A stretch of 64,000 nucleotides of DNA from Cochlodiniinecator piscidefendens (GCF_011326755.1 NZ_JAAOIE010000005.1:124001-188000); one strand, 5' to 3'. Shown: positions 17,396 through 26,441, numbered from the stretch's first letter. Numbers and translations are program-made. Notes: generated from the sequence alone by a model not told the origin.

Positions 17396-17433
17396 ATTTC
17401 ATCATAATTTATCAAGTATAATTATGATGAAAT
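17396..17433. promoter_or_regulatory. Perfect 14-bp palindrome between MFS and XRE-cupin genes
   Basis: ATTTCATCATAATT (17396-17409) and AATTATGATGAAAT (17420-17433) are exact inverted repeats with a 10-base spacer. It sits 97 bases before the MFS start and 22 bases before the regulator's ATG, the expected position for an autoregulatory operator of the XRE-cupin protein that also controls the transporter. Confidence 0.6.
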
Positions 17434-17454
17434 ATATCTATGAAAGATAGATCA

Positions 17455-18027
17455 ATGAATAAAAGAGCAACGCAGGAAATTATTGGCCCACAGATGCGCG
17501 ACCTTCGTAAAGCCAAAGGATTGACGCTTAAACAGTTGGCAGAACTGACAAATTTATCGGTGGGATACCTTAGCCAACTCGAGCGACAAGATGCGGATCC
17601 ATCCGTTCGAAGCCTTAATGTGATCGGGAATGCGCTGGGAGTTGGGATCAACTGGTTTTTCCCAGACCCTGAACAAAAAGCCGACCCAGAAGGTGACATT
17701 GTCGTGCGCGGCCTTCGCAGACGTGCACTGCGCTTTGAATCGGGTGTGAGAGATGAGCTGTTAAGCCCTTCTCTCAGCGGGCAGCTGGAGATGATCCTGA
17801 CAACTTTGGCACCTGGGGCAAGTTCTGGCGCCGTGCTCTATTCTCATAAAGGTGAAGAGGGCGGTTATGTCGTGGAAGGAACGCTGGAGCTGACAGTGGA
17901 AGACCAGATCATGATTTTGAAATCCGGGGATTCCTTTCGCTTTGCGTCTACACGACCGCATCGCTACCACAATCCTGGCGACACCGACACAGTGCTGGTC
18001 TGGGCGGTGACGCCTCCACATTACTAA
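17455..18027 (+). CDS. XRE-family regulator with C-terminal cupin
   Basis: 190 residues. Residues 1-65 form a lambda-repressor-type helix-turn-helix (MRDLRKAKGLTLKQLAELTN, LSVGYLSQLERQD). The C-terminal half is a cupin (LAPGASSGAVLYSHKGEEGG, VVEGTLELTV, GDSFRFASTRPHRYHNPG), which in this family binds a small effector or metal. Similar regulators (PuuR-like) control amine, amino-acid or osmolyte genes. It faces the MFS transporter across a perfect palindrome. An in-frame ATG at 17440 would add five residues and overlaps the operator region less favourably. Confidence 0.9.
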   Translation: MNKRATQEIIGPQMRDLRKAKGLTLKQLAELTNLSVGYLSQLERQDADPSVRSLNVIGNALGVGINWFFPDPEQKADPEGDIVVRGLRRRALRFESGVRDELLSPSLSGQLEMILTTLAPGASSGAVLYSHKGEEGGYVVEGTLELTVEDQIMILKSGDSFRFASTRPHRYHNPGDTDTVLVWAVTPPHY

Positions 18028-18265
18028 AATACGCGCGTCGTTTCCAATTGTGGCAGATCGCTATTTGGCAGAGGCATAGCATATTGTGATTTAATCCTCG
18101 TCAACACTGAATCGTCGTTGCGGGTGGGCGCGTTGGATCAGAGGAAATGGATTGCACTGTCAGATATCAAAGTGTTGAGTTTGAAGGCGTGCTGAATGTT
18201 TCATAACCTTTTGAAATATAACTGATTAAGTGGGTAGAATGCATGGCCTAAAGGAGACACCTGAT

Positions 18266-18424
18266 ATGAGGCTTCGCTGCGGTAGTGTATTTCGTCGAGC
18301 TTATTATTTGTGTGGCTTTGGAGGGATTGGTTGCAAGCAACGTAATTGCAAATGGTGCGCTTTGGGAAACCTGCCCGAGGTCGATCCCGCTCAAAAGCTA
18401 TACATGAGTCACAAGACAATCTAA
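18266..18424 (+). CDS. Possible small Cys-rich protein (52 aa)
   Basis: ATG 18266 is preceded by a near-ideal ribosome site (AAAGGAG, eight to nine bases upstream). The 52-residue product contains five cysteines, with four of them in LCGFGGIGCKQRNCKWC, and no hydrophobic segment. It ends 33 bases before the GAF kinase. No family was recognised. The cysteine spacing could bind zinc or iron, but a chance frame cannot be excluded. The rest of 18028-18457 shows nothing else. Confidence 0.4.
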   Translation: MRLRCGSVFRRAYYLCGFGGIGCKQRNCKWCALGNLPEVDPAQKLYMSHKTI

Positions 18425-18457
18425 GGTGGTATTGTTCGCGGGCTCAAGGATAGCAAC

Positions 18458-19798
18458 ATGCTTAAGACAATATCAACCAGCCTAAACCAGATCGATCGCG
18501 CGAGTGAGGCGCAGATGCTGCGTACGCTCAATACCTTCGCGGTGGATTTAATGTCGATCCCGAGTGTTGAGGATTTATTCTGGTATGTCGCTCAAAACGT
18601 GGTTGGAAAGCTGGGCTTCATTGATTGTGTAATTTACCAGGCGGACGAGCAGCAAACAGAGTTGATGCAGGTTGCGGCTTGGGGAGAAAAAAATCCTTTT
18701 GGACGTAACATTATCAACCCTTTGGTCATCCCCTTCGGGTGTGGCATCACCGGGCAAGCAGCGCAAACCCGCAAGCCAATCATCGTGAACGATTTGTTGG
18801 TGGATGGTAACTATATCGCGGACACGGAACCAGCGCGATCAGAGATCTGCGTTCCTCTGATCTGTGCTGGACGCATTGCTGGTGTAATTGACAGTGAACA
18901 TCCTAACGTTGGGGCGTTCGGCGAAGCAGAGTTGGAAATCCTGAGCACGGTTGCCGCGATGACCAGTGCCAAGCTGGAATTGCTGGCCGAAACCAACCGA
19001 TCTCTGGAGCGGTATGATGATCTTTTGGTTGCACACACCCAATTGTCTCAGGAAACGAGTAATCGAAAGGCCCTAGAAGCTAGATTGTTTGAGGCACGTA
19101 AGATGGACGCGATTGGTCGGTTAACAGGTCGATTTGCGCATGAGTTCAACAATCTACTGACCGTTATTGCAGGCAACGTAGAGTTGTTGGAGTTTGATGC
19201 GTCTGATGCCGTCGCGAAGGATACGCTACAGGTCGTCAAGACGGCCTCGGCACGGGGTGCGCATCTGATCCGCAGTATGTTGGCCTTTGGCGAACGCACG
19301 CGCCTTGCACCTGAAGTTATTGATTTGAACGCGATCGTATCGACCTTTTGTCAAGATTGTGAACAATCATTAGGAAGCCCAGTGGAGCAGTGTAGAGCCG
19401 GGGATCTATGGTCAGCATCGGCCGACCCCATAGCTGTCGAAAACATGCTTCTTGCTCTTGCACTAAACGCTACCCAGTCGGGACCAAAGGGTGGTGGGAT
19501 CAAAATCATAACAGAAAACATTTTCCATACCCTTGCTGAAGGACAGGCATTCCCGTCTGAGCTGACGCCTGGGCGCTATGTAAGACTTAGCGTGTCTGAT
19601 CAAGGGAGCGGCATTAAAGTGGAGCATATGGCGCAGATCTTTGACCCTTTTTTCACGACGAAGGCTGTGGGGGATGGCACGGGCTTGGGGTTGTCGATGG
19701 TGTTAGGCGTAATGCGCCAATCAGGTGGCACCGTTGCCGTTCAAAGTGAAGCGGGCAAAGGCTCAACATTCCAACTTTACTTCCCAGCCGCATCGTGA
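18458..19798 (+). CDS. GAF-domain sensor histidine kinase (cytoplasmic)
   Basis: 446 residues without membrane segments. Residues 25-175 form a GAF domain (FIDCVIYQADEQQ, IPFGCGITGQAAQTRKPIIV, EICVPLICAGRIAGVIDSEH). A coiled linker leads to a HisKA domain with the phospho-His in LTGRFAHEFNNLLTVIAGN, then an HATPase domain (LALALNATQSG as N box, VSDQGSGI, FFTTKAVGDGTGLGLSMVLG). The FNNLL type is usual for kinases that carry or partner a receiver domain, but none is present in the window. It precedes a 2OG oxygenase and a LysE exporter on the same strand, with 47 bases to the oxygenase. AAGGA is spaced well before the ATG. Confidence 0.85.
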   Translation: MLKTISTSLNQIDRASEAQMLRTLNTFAVDLMSIPSVEDLFWYVAQNVVGKLGFIDCVIYQADEQQTELMQVAAWGEKNPFGRNIINPLVIPFGCGITGQAAQTRKPIIVNDLLVDGNYIADTEPARSEICVPLICAGRIAGVIDSEHPNVGAFGEAELEILSTVAAMTSAKLELLAETNRSLERYDDLLVAHTQLSQETSNRKALEARLFEARKMDAIGRLTGRFAHEFNNLLTVIAGNVELLEFDASDAVAKDTLQVVKTASARGAHLIRSMLAFGERTRLAPEVIDLNAIVSTFCQDCEQSLGSPVEQCRAGDLWSASADPIAVENMLLALALNATQSGPKGGGIKIITENIFHTLAEGQAFPSELTPGRYVRLSVSDQGSGIKVEHMAQIFDPFFTTKAVGDGTGLGLSMVLGVMRQSGGTVAVQSEAGKGSTFQLYFPAAS

Positions 19799-19845
19799 GG
19801 GTCGAAATTCCTTCCTGAAGGTTACTGGGCGCGGGGCCGTCAATT

Positions 19846-20913
19846 ATGGAGGCAATGATTGCAGATCAGACGAAGGATTGTCAGGGTGCGCACGATAGTG
19901 TGCCGCTAATCGACATCAGTGGGATAAGGACAGGAGACACAAAAAGGCTCCGAGAAATTGCCGACGAAATAGGACAGGCTGCGCGTGAGGTAGGTTTTTT
20001 CCGGATCATAGGGCATGGGATGAATTTACGCCTCGTAGAGAACACCTACCAGATGGCTGAGCAGTTCTTTGCATTGCCAGAACCGATCAAGCGACGCTAT
20101 TATATCGGTCTCAGCACCAACCATAGGGGGTATGTACCCTTTTCGGAAAAGGGCGATTACCCCGATGAGGTGAATCGTAGCTACGAAGCCTTCGATCTTG
20201 CGGTAGATTTGCCGCATGATGATCCTGACTATTTGGCGGGCAATCGATTACTTGGACCGAATGTTTGGCCCGACGTCATCGGATTCCAAGAAACTGTATC
20301 TGCCTATTACAAGCAGATTTCGGCGCTGGGTGGGCTGATTAGCGCCGCTCTCGAACTTCACTTGGGTCTGAAACCCGGCGCGATGACCGGGCAGATGACT
20401 AAGCCAATATCGCAGCTGCGTTTGCTGCATTATGTCCGGCAAAATGATGAGGTCGACGCTGCGTCTGTCAACATGGGGGCGCATACGGATTATGAATGCC
20501 TGACACTCCTACACACTCGCAACGCTGGCTTGCAGGTAATGACCGCCGAAGACCGCTGGATCGACGTGCCAGTCGACCCTCGCGTTTACGTCGTGAACAT
20601 TGGCGACATGCTGGAAGCCTGGAGCAATGGCCGTTTTCGCTCAACGCCGCATCGAGTGCTGAACCTCAGCCCTGAGCGATTTTCTATGCCGTATTTTGTA
20701 GCGGCCAACTACGACACGTTGATCAAGCCTTTTGCCGAGTTGCTGATACAAGAGCGGCAGAAATATGAACCCTTTACTGCGGGCGTGCATTTGGAACGGA
20801 TGTTGATCAGGGATTTCCCCTATCTGCGAAGGCTGCCATCCCATAGCTTGGCCGATACACCTGCAAGCGTTGCAAACCCATTTGAAGAACGAATGAACCG
20901 GAGTTCGAGTTAA
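19846..20913 (+). CDS. Isopenicillin-N-synthase-type 2OG/Fe(II) oxygenase
   Basis: 355 residues. N-terminal DIOX_N part (VPLIDISGI, GFFRIIGHGMNLRLVE) and C-terminal double-stranded beta-helix. The iron triad is visible: His and Asp in MGAHTDYECLTLLH, and the distal His in FRSTPHRVLNL, with the 2OG-binding Arg-x-Ser in PERFSMPYF. Such enzymes hydroxylate or desaturate small molecules such as amino acids, or make ethylene. The exporter gene begins three bases after the stop, so the pair is cotranscribed and the product may be exported. A second ATG at 19855 has a GGAGG but too close; the first is kept. Confidence 0.85.
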   Translation: MEAMIADQTKDCQGAHDSVPLIDISGIRTGDTKRLREIADEIGQAAREVGFFRIIGHGMNLRLVENTYQMAEQFFALPEPIKRRYYIGLSTNHRGYVPFSEKGDYPDEVNRSYEAFDLAVDLPHDDPDYLAGNRLLGPNVWPDVIGFQETVSAYYKQISALGGLISAALELHLGLKPGAMTGQMTKPISQLRLLHYVRQNDEVDAASVNMGAHTDYECLTLLHTRNAGLQVMTAEDRWIDVPVDPRVYVVNIGDMLEAWSNGRFRSTPHRVLNLSPERFSMPYFVAANYDTLIKPFAELLIQERQKYEPFTAGVHLERMLIRDFPYLRRLPSHSLADTPASVANPFEERMNRSSS

Positions 20914-20916
20914 GCT

Positions 20917-21561
20917 ATGCCAAGTTTAGATGCGATTGTTGCCGTGGCCCTGGCCGGGCTTGCCTTGAGTGTGACGCCAGGCCCATCAATGCTTTATGTT
21001 TTATCACGAACTGTTGGTCAAAGCCGTGCAGCTGGCTTAGCCTCAGCACTCGGTTTGTGCTTGGGTGGAATCATATTGGCCGTTGCAACGGCACTTGGCC
21101 TAGCGACGGTTTTCGAAAAGACCGATTGGTTGGTAGTTGCCCTTCGCTATACCGGATCAGCATATCTTGCATGGTTGGGGATTGATATGATCCTCAAGGC
21201 AAGATCCGAAGCGCAAAGGGTGCTCAATGTAGAGAAGGTGCGTCAGAAACCGCTGTTTTCGATCATTTGGCAGGGCGTTCTTGTCGAGGTCTTGAATCCC
21301 AAAACGGTCCTGTTTTTTGCACTGTTTTTGCCGCCGTTCATCGGCGCAGGCGATGTGCAGACTACTGGCGCCAATGTTACAAAGCAGCTTCTTGTATTAG
21401 GGGTGCTCGTGCCACTTACCGCAATCCCGTCCGACCTTGTGGTGGCTTATATGGGGGGCTCTATGACAAAGCTGATCAACCGTGAACACGCAATGAGAGA
21501 GCGAATGTCATGGGTGGGTGGGTTGATCCTAATCGCGATTGCCTTGAATCTGCATTTATAG
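20917..21561 (+). CDS. LysE/RhtB family exporter
   Basis: 214 residues, six hydrophobic segments, with the first-loop motif LSVTPGPSMLYVLSRTVGQS and EVLNPKTVLFFALFLPPFIG. The gene follows the 2OG oxygenase by three bases; GGAG lies inside the end of that gene. Physical coupling to an oxygenase that modifies small molecules suggests it exports the product or its amino-acid precursor, which is inference from context only. Confidence 0.9.
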   Translation: MPSLDAIVAVALAGLALSVTPGPSMLYVLSRTVGQSRAAGLASALGLCLGGIILAVATALGLATVFEKTDWLVVALRYTGSAYLAWLGIDMILKARSEAQRVLNVEKVRQKPLFSIIWQGVLVEVLNPKTVLFFALFLPPFIGAGDVQTTGANVTKQLLVLGVLVPLTAIPSDLVVAYMGGSMTKLINREHAMRERMSWVGGLILIAIALNLHL

Positions 21562-21878
21562 TTTCTTTGAGAGCAGTGTTTGCAAAGTCTCGCGTGCGGC
21601 CCTCTGTTAAATACCAATGAGGTAATACATTTTCTGCAGCTTCTTCGTTGCTAGCATATGTAGATAAATGTCGGCTTCTCGACTACTCTCTTTCTGGATT
21701 AATGGCTGCGGATGCTCGAATGATCACAATCAGTGAAGATGTGAGATCACGCCAATAGCTGCCAGAAAAACTATGTGAAAATAGCTGTTGTGCCGAATTG
21801 GGGGTACCAGTGCGACAAACCATATCGAAGAGGCGGTGTTCAATTCTTATTCATAAGCAATGCAATGATGCCGTGATT
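21562..21878. other. Intergenic region, nothing recognised
   Basis: Between the end of the exporter (plus) and the end of the XRE regulator (minus), so these genes converge here. No frame longer than about 40 codons, no hairpin with T run and no repeat was seen. Confidence 0.5.
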
Positions 21879-22682
21879 TTAAAACAACCCCTGAATTGTT
21901 GAAAATGTATCATCCCTCTCTTGGCTTTCTGAAAGGAACCTCTGAATAGTTGGATCCAGTTTTGTGCTCGTTAATGGAATAGCTCCACATGCGCCAACGG
22001 CTTCGCGGGCAGAGACGGTTTCGCTAATGCGTTTCCATATGGTTGGGGATGAGTAAGGTGACAAACGCGGTCGAGTGGCCACGCCAATTGTCATTCCGCG
22101 CAAGTATTGTACTTGCTGTCGGTGAGCTGGAAACAGGATTGTTTCAGAGATAAACCCATCGTCACTAAACGCATTTTCGATCAAATAAATCCGGTTCCCA
22201 CGCCATGACAATAACCCGCTATATCGGGTTCGTTGACGAATGCTGCCATCAGGTGTGGTTGCAACCTCATATGTGTGAGCGACGACATAGCCGTCTTGTT
22301 CTCGAATCCAGATCAGGGTGCGCAATGCGGTCCCCTCCCAGGATGGGGTGCAGAAATGCCCGTGATAAAAGCCCAGATACCGACGAAGATCCCGCGCTTG
22401 ATCGCGAAAGATGTTGGTCATCACATCCATTGGTCGGCGCTTTTGGTGTGTTACATTTTGAACGAAACGCTCAGTAAATGACTGATGTTCAAGCAAAAGG
22501 TCGCTTTCGGTCATTCTGAAGTGGCGCGCGATGCGGCGCAACGTATGTGCCGAGGGCATGCCATTTCCACTAAGGTATCGATTGAATTGCTGTCGATTGA
22601 TTCCGATATCGCGACACACCTGAGCGATTGAGCCATGCTCAGCGCACAAGGATCGCAAGTTTTCTGGAAAATCTTTTTGCAT
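21879..22682 (-). CDS. XRE-family transcriptional regulator
   Basis: 267 residues. An N-terminal helix-turn-helix (CAEHGSIAQVCRDIGINRQQ, FNRYLSGNGMPSAHTLRRIA) is joined to a 200-residue C-terminal domain of unknown type containing YLGFYHGHFCTPSWEG and LIWIREQDGYVVAHTYEVAT, which may sense a ligand. It is divergent from the CocE-ABC-amidohydrolase operon and is the obvious candidate for its regulator. Helically phased GCTATT repeats lie 16-43 bases upstream of its start. Confidence 0.8.
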   Translation of the reverse strand: MQKDFPENLRSLCAEHGSIAQVCRDIGINRQQFNRYLSGNGMPSAHTLRRIARHFRMTESDLLLEHQSFTERFVQNVTHQKRRPMDVMTNIFRDQARDLRRYLGFYHGHFCTPSWEGTALRTLIWIREQDGYVVAHTYEVATTPDGSIRQRTRYSGLLSWRGNRIYLIENAFSDDGFISETILFPAHRQQVQYLRGMTIGVATRPRLSPYSSPTIWKRISETVSAREAVGACGAIPLTSTKLDPTIQRFLSESQERDDTFSTIQGLF

Positions 22683-22697
22683 GACCCCATTTCTTTC

Positions 22698-22724
22698 GCT
22701 ATTTGAAGCTATTTAGATGCTATT
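22698..22724. promoter_or_regulatory. Three phased GCTATT direct repeats
   Basis: GCTATTT at 22698, GCTATTT at 22708 and GCTATTC at 22719 recur at 10- and 11-base steps, about one helical turn, in the divergent promoter between the XRE gene and the hydrolase operon. A regulator binding one face of the DNA would use such spacing. Confidence 0.45.
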
Positions 22725-22812
22725 CGCGTCTACTTGCTTACACTCGTTCACTTCCACGACGCAAGAATAACGTTAATTGTCGCCCAAATTGGGAAAACAA
22801 AAGGCGACAAAC

Positions 22813-24795
22813 GTGCGGGATTTTGGTCAGGAAACGGAAACCCATTGGGTACTACTCAAAGACGGTCGGCGCTTATCTGCCCGTCTTTGGAAACCAAGAA
22901 CCGCGATTTCTGCTCCGGCAATTTTGGAATATTTACCTTACCGCAAACGCGACGGAACTGCTGCACGAGATGAAACAACGCATACAGTTTTTGCCGAGGC
23001 AGGTTACGCATGCGTTCGGGTGGACATCGCAGGAACGGGCGATTCTGAGGGCTCTTTTGATGATGAATACTCTGAACAGGAGCTATCTGACGGCGAAGAG
23101 ATCATTGCGTGGATTGCTGCACAACCTTGGTGTAATGGCTCTGTCGGGATCATCGGGATTTCTTGGGGTGGTTTTAACGGCTTACAACTTGCCTATCGTC
23201 AACCTGAAGCCCTAAAGGCCGTCGTATCGGTTGCCTCAACTGCAGATCGTTACGCCGATGACATTCACTATATGGGCGGTTGTTTGCTGAGCGACAATGC
23301 GAATTGGGCCAGCCAGATGTTTGCCTATCTATCCCGCCCGGCTGATCCTGAGTTACGCCCTGACTGGCGCGAAGACTGGGTCACCCGAATGGAAACATTA
23401 CCTGATCTCGCGGCGGAATGGCTGAAGCATCCAACTCGGGATGCGTTCTGGCAGCATGGCTCTATCTGTGAGGATTTTGGCAAAGTGGAGGTGCCGGTTC
23501 TTGCGATCACTGGGTGGTCGGATTCCTACGTGAACACGCCACCGCTCTTGGCGAAATCGTTATCGAACGCAAAGGCTCTGATTGGTCCTTGGGAACATCG
23601 CTATGCACACATTTCTAAACTTGGTGCTGCGGATTTCCATTCGGAGGTTATCAACTGGTTTGATCGCTGGATGAAGAATGAACAAAATGGGGTGGAAAAT
23701 CTACCTGCCTATCGCAGTTTTATTCAGGAACATTTCAATCCAACACCTCAGAACAAACCTCGCATAGGGCGCTGGGTTTCGGAAGAAAACTGGCCATCTG
23801 ACAATGTTCAGGTAGAGATCATGCATCTCGGGGTCGATGGCCTGACGACACACCTGCAAGGGGGGGAAACACCGGTCAGAACTCCGGCTCACGTTGGCCA
23901 GCAAAGTGGGTATTTTTGCCCAGGCATGCGTGTGGATAATGAACTGGCGAGTGATCAGGCGTTGGATGATGCTTTCAGTATTTGTTTCGATACACCGCCT
24001 TTAGCGGAAGCGCTGGAGCTTCTAGGGCGGCCCGTGTTGAAAATCAGTTTTATTGCCGATCAACCTACGGCCCAGATTATGGCGCGCTTGTGCGATGTCT
24101 CACCTGAAGGTGTTTCGCAGCGGATTAGTTATCGTCCGTTAAATCTTACGCATCATACAAGCCATGAGACACCGGAATATTTGGTACCTGGCCAGGTTTA
24201 TGAAGCCGAAATTGAGCTAAATGAATTGGGCCATCATTTGCGCCCAGGCCATCGTTTGCGCCTAGCGGTGTCAACCTCATACTGGCCTATACTTTGGCCA
24301 ACAGCGCAGACAACGACTGTCACGCTTTTGAATGCCAGCTGCAGTTTGTCTCTGCCAGTGCGCAATGCACAGGAAGAGCCAGCTTTGTCCCATCCAAAGG
24401 GGCCGATTGATTTCCCGACATTGCACAACGAAGAGCTGCGCAACACCGCGTCGCGCGTTGAACATAAACAAGCAGAAGACGGAACGATCATTCTAGAGAC
24501 TTTTGATGATTATGGGAAATCTCGTGATCCTGAGCATGGTTTGGAAAGTGGCAGCCATGTTTCGCTGCGCTATGCGATCCACCCAGATGATCCTCTCAGC
24601 GCAAGTTATGCGTCGCAGTGGAATTTTACCTACGGGCGTGGCGAGTGGCAGGTCGAAATTGACACGGAGTGTTCAATGACCTGCGACGCACAAAATTTTT
24701 ACCTACAGCGAAAATTGCGCGCGACCGAAACCGCATCAAAATCGGAGGTCCTCGTGAAGGAATGGTCCCAGACCATCGCACGCGGGTTTCTGTAA
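22813..24795 (+). CDS. CocE/NonD family hydrolase
   Basis: About 660 residues of the X-Pro dipeptidyl-peptidase (S15) class. The alpha/beta-hydrolase part carries the entry motif LEYLPYRKRD, the nucleophile elbow in IGISWGGFNG (Ser about residue 125), an acid residue in AITGWSDSYVN and the His in GPWEHRYAH. The C-terminal PepX_C jelly roll follows (LAEALELLGRPVLKI, LRPGHRLRLAVSTSYWP). Relatives hydrolyse esters or amides such as cocaine, glutaryl-7-ACA or X-Pro peptides. No signal peptide is seen, so it acts in the cytoplasm on an imported substrate. GTG 22813 is preferred because AAGG precedes it at eight bases; upstream TTG codons are possible. It is the first gene of the ABC operon. Confidence 0.85.
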   Translation: MRDFGQETETHWVLLKDGRRLSARLWKPRTAISAPAILEYLPYRKRDGTAARDETTHTVFAEAGYACVRVDIAGTGDSEGSFDDEYSEQELSDGEEIIAWIAAQPWCNGSVGIIGISWGGFNGLQLAYRQPEALKAVVSVASTADRYADDIHYMGGCLLSDNANWASQMFAYLSRPADPELRPDWREDWVTRMETLPDLAAEWLKHPTRDAFWQHGSICEDFGKVEVPVLAITGWSDSYVNTPPLLAKSLSNAKALIGPWEHRYAHISKLGAADFHSEVINWFDRWMKNEQNGVENLPAYRSFIQEHFNPTPQNKPRIGRWVSEENWPSDNVQVEIMHLGVDGLTTHLQGGETPVRTPAHVGQQSGYFCPGMRVDNELASDQALDDAFSICFDTPPLAEALELLGRPVLKISFIADQPTAQIMARLCDVSPEGVSQRISYRPLNLTHHTSHETPEYLVPGQVYEAEIELNELGHHLRPGHRLRLAVSTSYWPILWPTAQTTTVTLLNASCSLSLPVRNAQEEPALSHPKGPIDFPTLHNEELRNTASRVEHKQAEDGTIILETFDDYGKSRDPEHGLESGSHVSLRYAIHPDDPLSASYASQWNFTYGRGEWQVEIDTECSMTCDAQNFYLQRKLRATETASKSEVLVKEWSQTIARGFL

Positions 24796-24816
24796 ACGAC
24801 ACAAAGGGAGAAGACT

Positions 24817-26379
24817 ATGAAACTCGAATGGACCAAAGCCCCGATGGGACGGCGTAACTTTCTGAAAACCGCAACTGCTTTGGGTGCTGCGGCTACTTTG
24901 CCAATGGGCTTGGCCGGACGGGCCATGGCATCAGAAGGCGGTACATTGCGTGTACGATCCTATGGCGACATGAGCACGATGGATCCAGCCCACAGCAACG
25001 GGGTGTTTGACGAAGAAATTCATGCTTCTGTTTACAATAAGTTGATCCAGTATAAGCCTGGTTCAGAATGGGGTTGGCAACTGGATGCAGCCTCCATGAT
25101 TGAACAGGCTGATCCAACACATATCAACTTTGCTTTGCGCGATGATATTGGGTTTACTAATGGTCATGGTGCGATGACTGCTGAGGATGTTAAATTCTCG
25201 TTTGAACGCATTATTGCGGACGACACTGAATCTCCGAACAAGCCGGATATGGGGCCACTCAGTCATATTGAAGTCACAGGGGAGCGCGAAGGTACGATCG
25301 TTCTGAACGAACCGTTTGCACCGCTTTGGTCGATTGCTCTGCCATATATCACGGGTAACATTGTTTCAAAAACTGCGACGGAAGCCGCGGGTGGGCGTAT
25401 CGGAGCAGACCCGGTTGCAGAATCCGGTCCTTATTTGCGTGCGAGCTGGAATCCGAAGGAAAAGACAGTCCTGACCCGCAACCCGGATTGGCAAGGCGAC
25501 GCACCAGCTTGGGACAACATTGAAATTCTGCCGATTGATGATGAAAACACGGCTGAGATTGCATTCGAAGCTGGTGAGTTGGACTTCACCCGTGTCTCAC
25601 TTGGGTCGGTGGAACGTTACCGCGCGGATGTTCCAAATGGTGGAGCATTGATCGAAAACCCATCGCTGTTTTACGTTTGGCTGGGCATGAATCTTGACCA
25701 CCCAAAACTACAAAACATCAAGCTGCGCCAAGCGATTCAGCATGCGATTGATGTGCCATCTATTCTGGAAGCGGCCTATTTTGGCGCAGTGGAACCGTCC
25801 ACCGGCATTATCGCGCCGGGCCTTATTGGGCATCGTGATGCAGGTAGCATTGCACCGGCGGCTGACTTTGCACGGGCAGCGGAACTTCTGGCTGAATCCG
25901 GGGAAACCAATGTGTCTCTTACCTTGGATGTCCTGAACAAAACGACCTTTACCACAACGGCTCAGATCATTCAGGCGACGTTGGCTGGTATTGGTATCAC
26001 AGTAGAAATCAACGTGCTTGAATCCGGAGCCTTCTGGGACAGCGGCAATAATGAAAACCTACAGCTTGTGCTGAATCGCTTTTCAATGACACCCGATCCA
26101 ACTTATGCAACGGCATGGTTCACGACCGAACAGGCTGGCATCTGGAACTGGGAGAACTTCCGCAATGCTGAGTTCGATCAGTTACATGCAGAGGCAGCGC
26201 GAGAAACGGATCTGGAGAAACGCGCAGAGATGTACGTTCGTGCACAGGACTTGATGGAAGAAAGCGGAGCATATCGCTTTATCACCCATGAAGCGACACC
26301 GGTTGTGCATTCTTCTGGCGTAGTGCCGGCACTACGCCCGGATGGGCTGACTTTGCTACGTTACTTCGGAAAATCTTGA
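24817..26379 (+). CDS. ABC transporter substrate-binding protein, family 5
   Basis: 520 residues. The N-terminus carries a Tat-type signal, GRRNFLKTATALGAAATL, ending near GRAMASEGG. The rest is SBP_bac_5: LRVRSYGDMSTMDPAHSNGV at the start, LTAEDVKFSFERI-like segment (MTAEDVKFSFERI), NIKLRQAIQHAID in the hinge region and a C-terminal lobe. These proteins bind peptides, opines, nickel complexes or glutathione. It has GGGAG eight bases before the ATG and follows the hydrolase by 21 bases. A strong stem-loop lies just after its stop. Confidence 0.92.
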   Translation: MKLEWTKAPMGRRNFLKTATALGAAATLPMGLAGRAMASEGGTLRVRSYGDMSTMDPAHSNGVFDEEIHASVYNKLIQYKPGSEWGWQLDAASMIEQADPTHINFALRDDIGFTNGHGAMTAEDVKFSFERIIADDTESPNKPDMGPLSHIEVTGEREGTIVLNEPFAPLWSIALPYITGNIVSKTATEAAGGRIGADPVAESGPYLRASWNPKEKTVLTRNPDWQGDAPAWDNIEILPIDDENTAEIAFEAGELDFTRVSLGSVERYRADVPNGGALIENPSLFYVWLGMNLDHPKLQNIKLRQAIQHAIDVPSILEAAYFGAVEPSTGIIAPGLIGHRDAGSIAPAADFARAAELLAESGETNVSLTLDVLNKTTFTTTAQIIQATLAGIGITVEINVLESGAFWDSGNNENLQLVLNRFSMTPDPTYATAWFTTEQAGIWNWENFRNAEFDQLHAEAARETDLEKRAEMYVRAQDLMEESGAYRFITHEATPVVHSSGVVPALRPDGLTLLRYFGKS

Positions 26380-26387
26380 TCACGCTT

Positions 26388-26415
26388 ATGGGTGCGGTCT
26401 GATCGCCGCGCCCAT
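26388..26415 (+). other. Intercistronic stem-loop after the binding-protein gene
   Basis: ATGGGTGCGG (26388-26397) pairs with CCGCGCCCAT (26406-26415) over ten base pairs including one G-U, with an 8-base loop and no T run. Such hairpins after binding-protein genes stabilise the upstream mRNA and give more binding protein than permease. Confidence 0.6.
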
Positions 26416-26441
26416 ATCTGCCGCACAGCCCAGGGAGCCAT

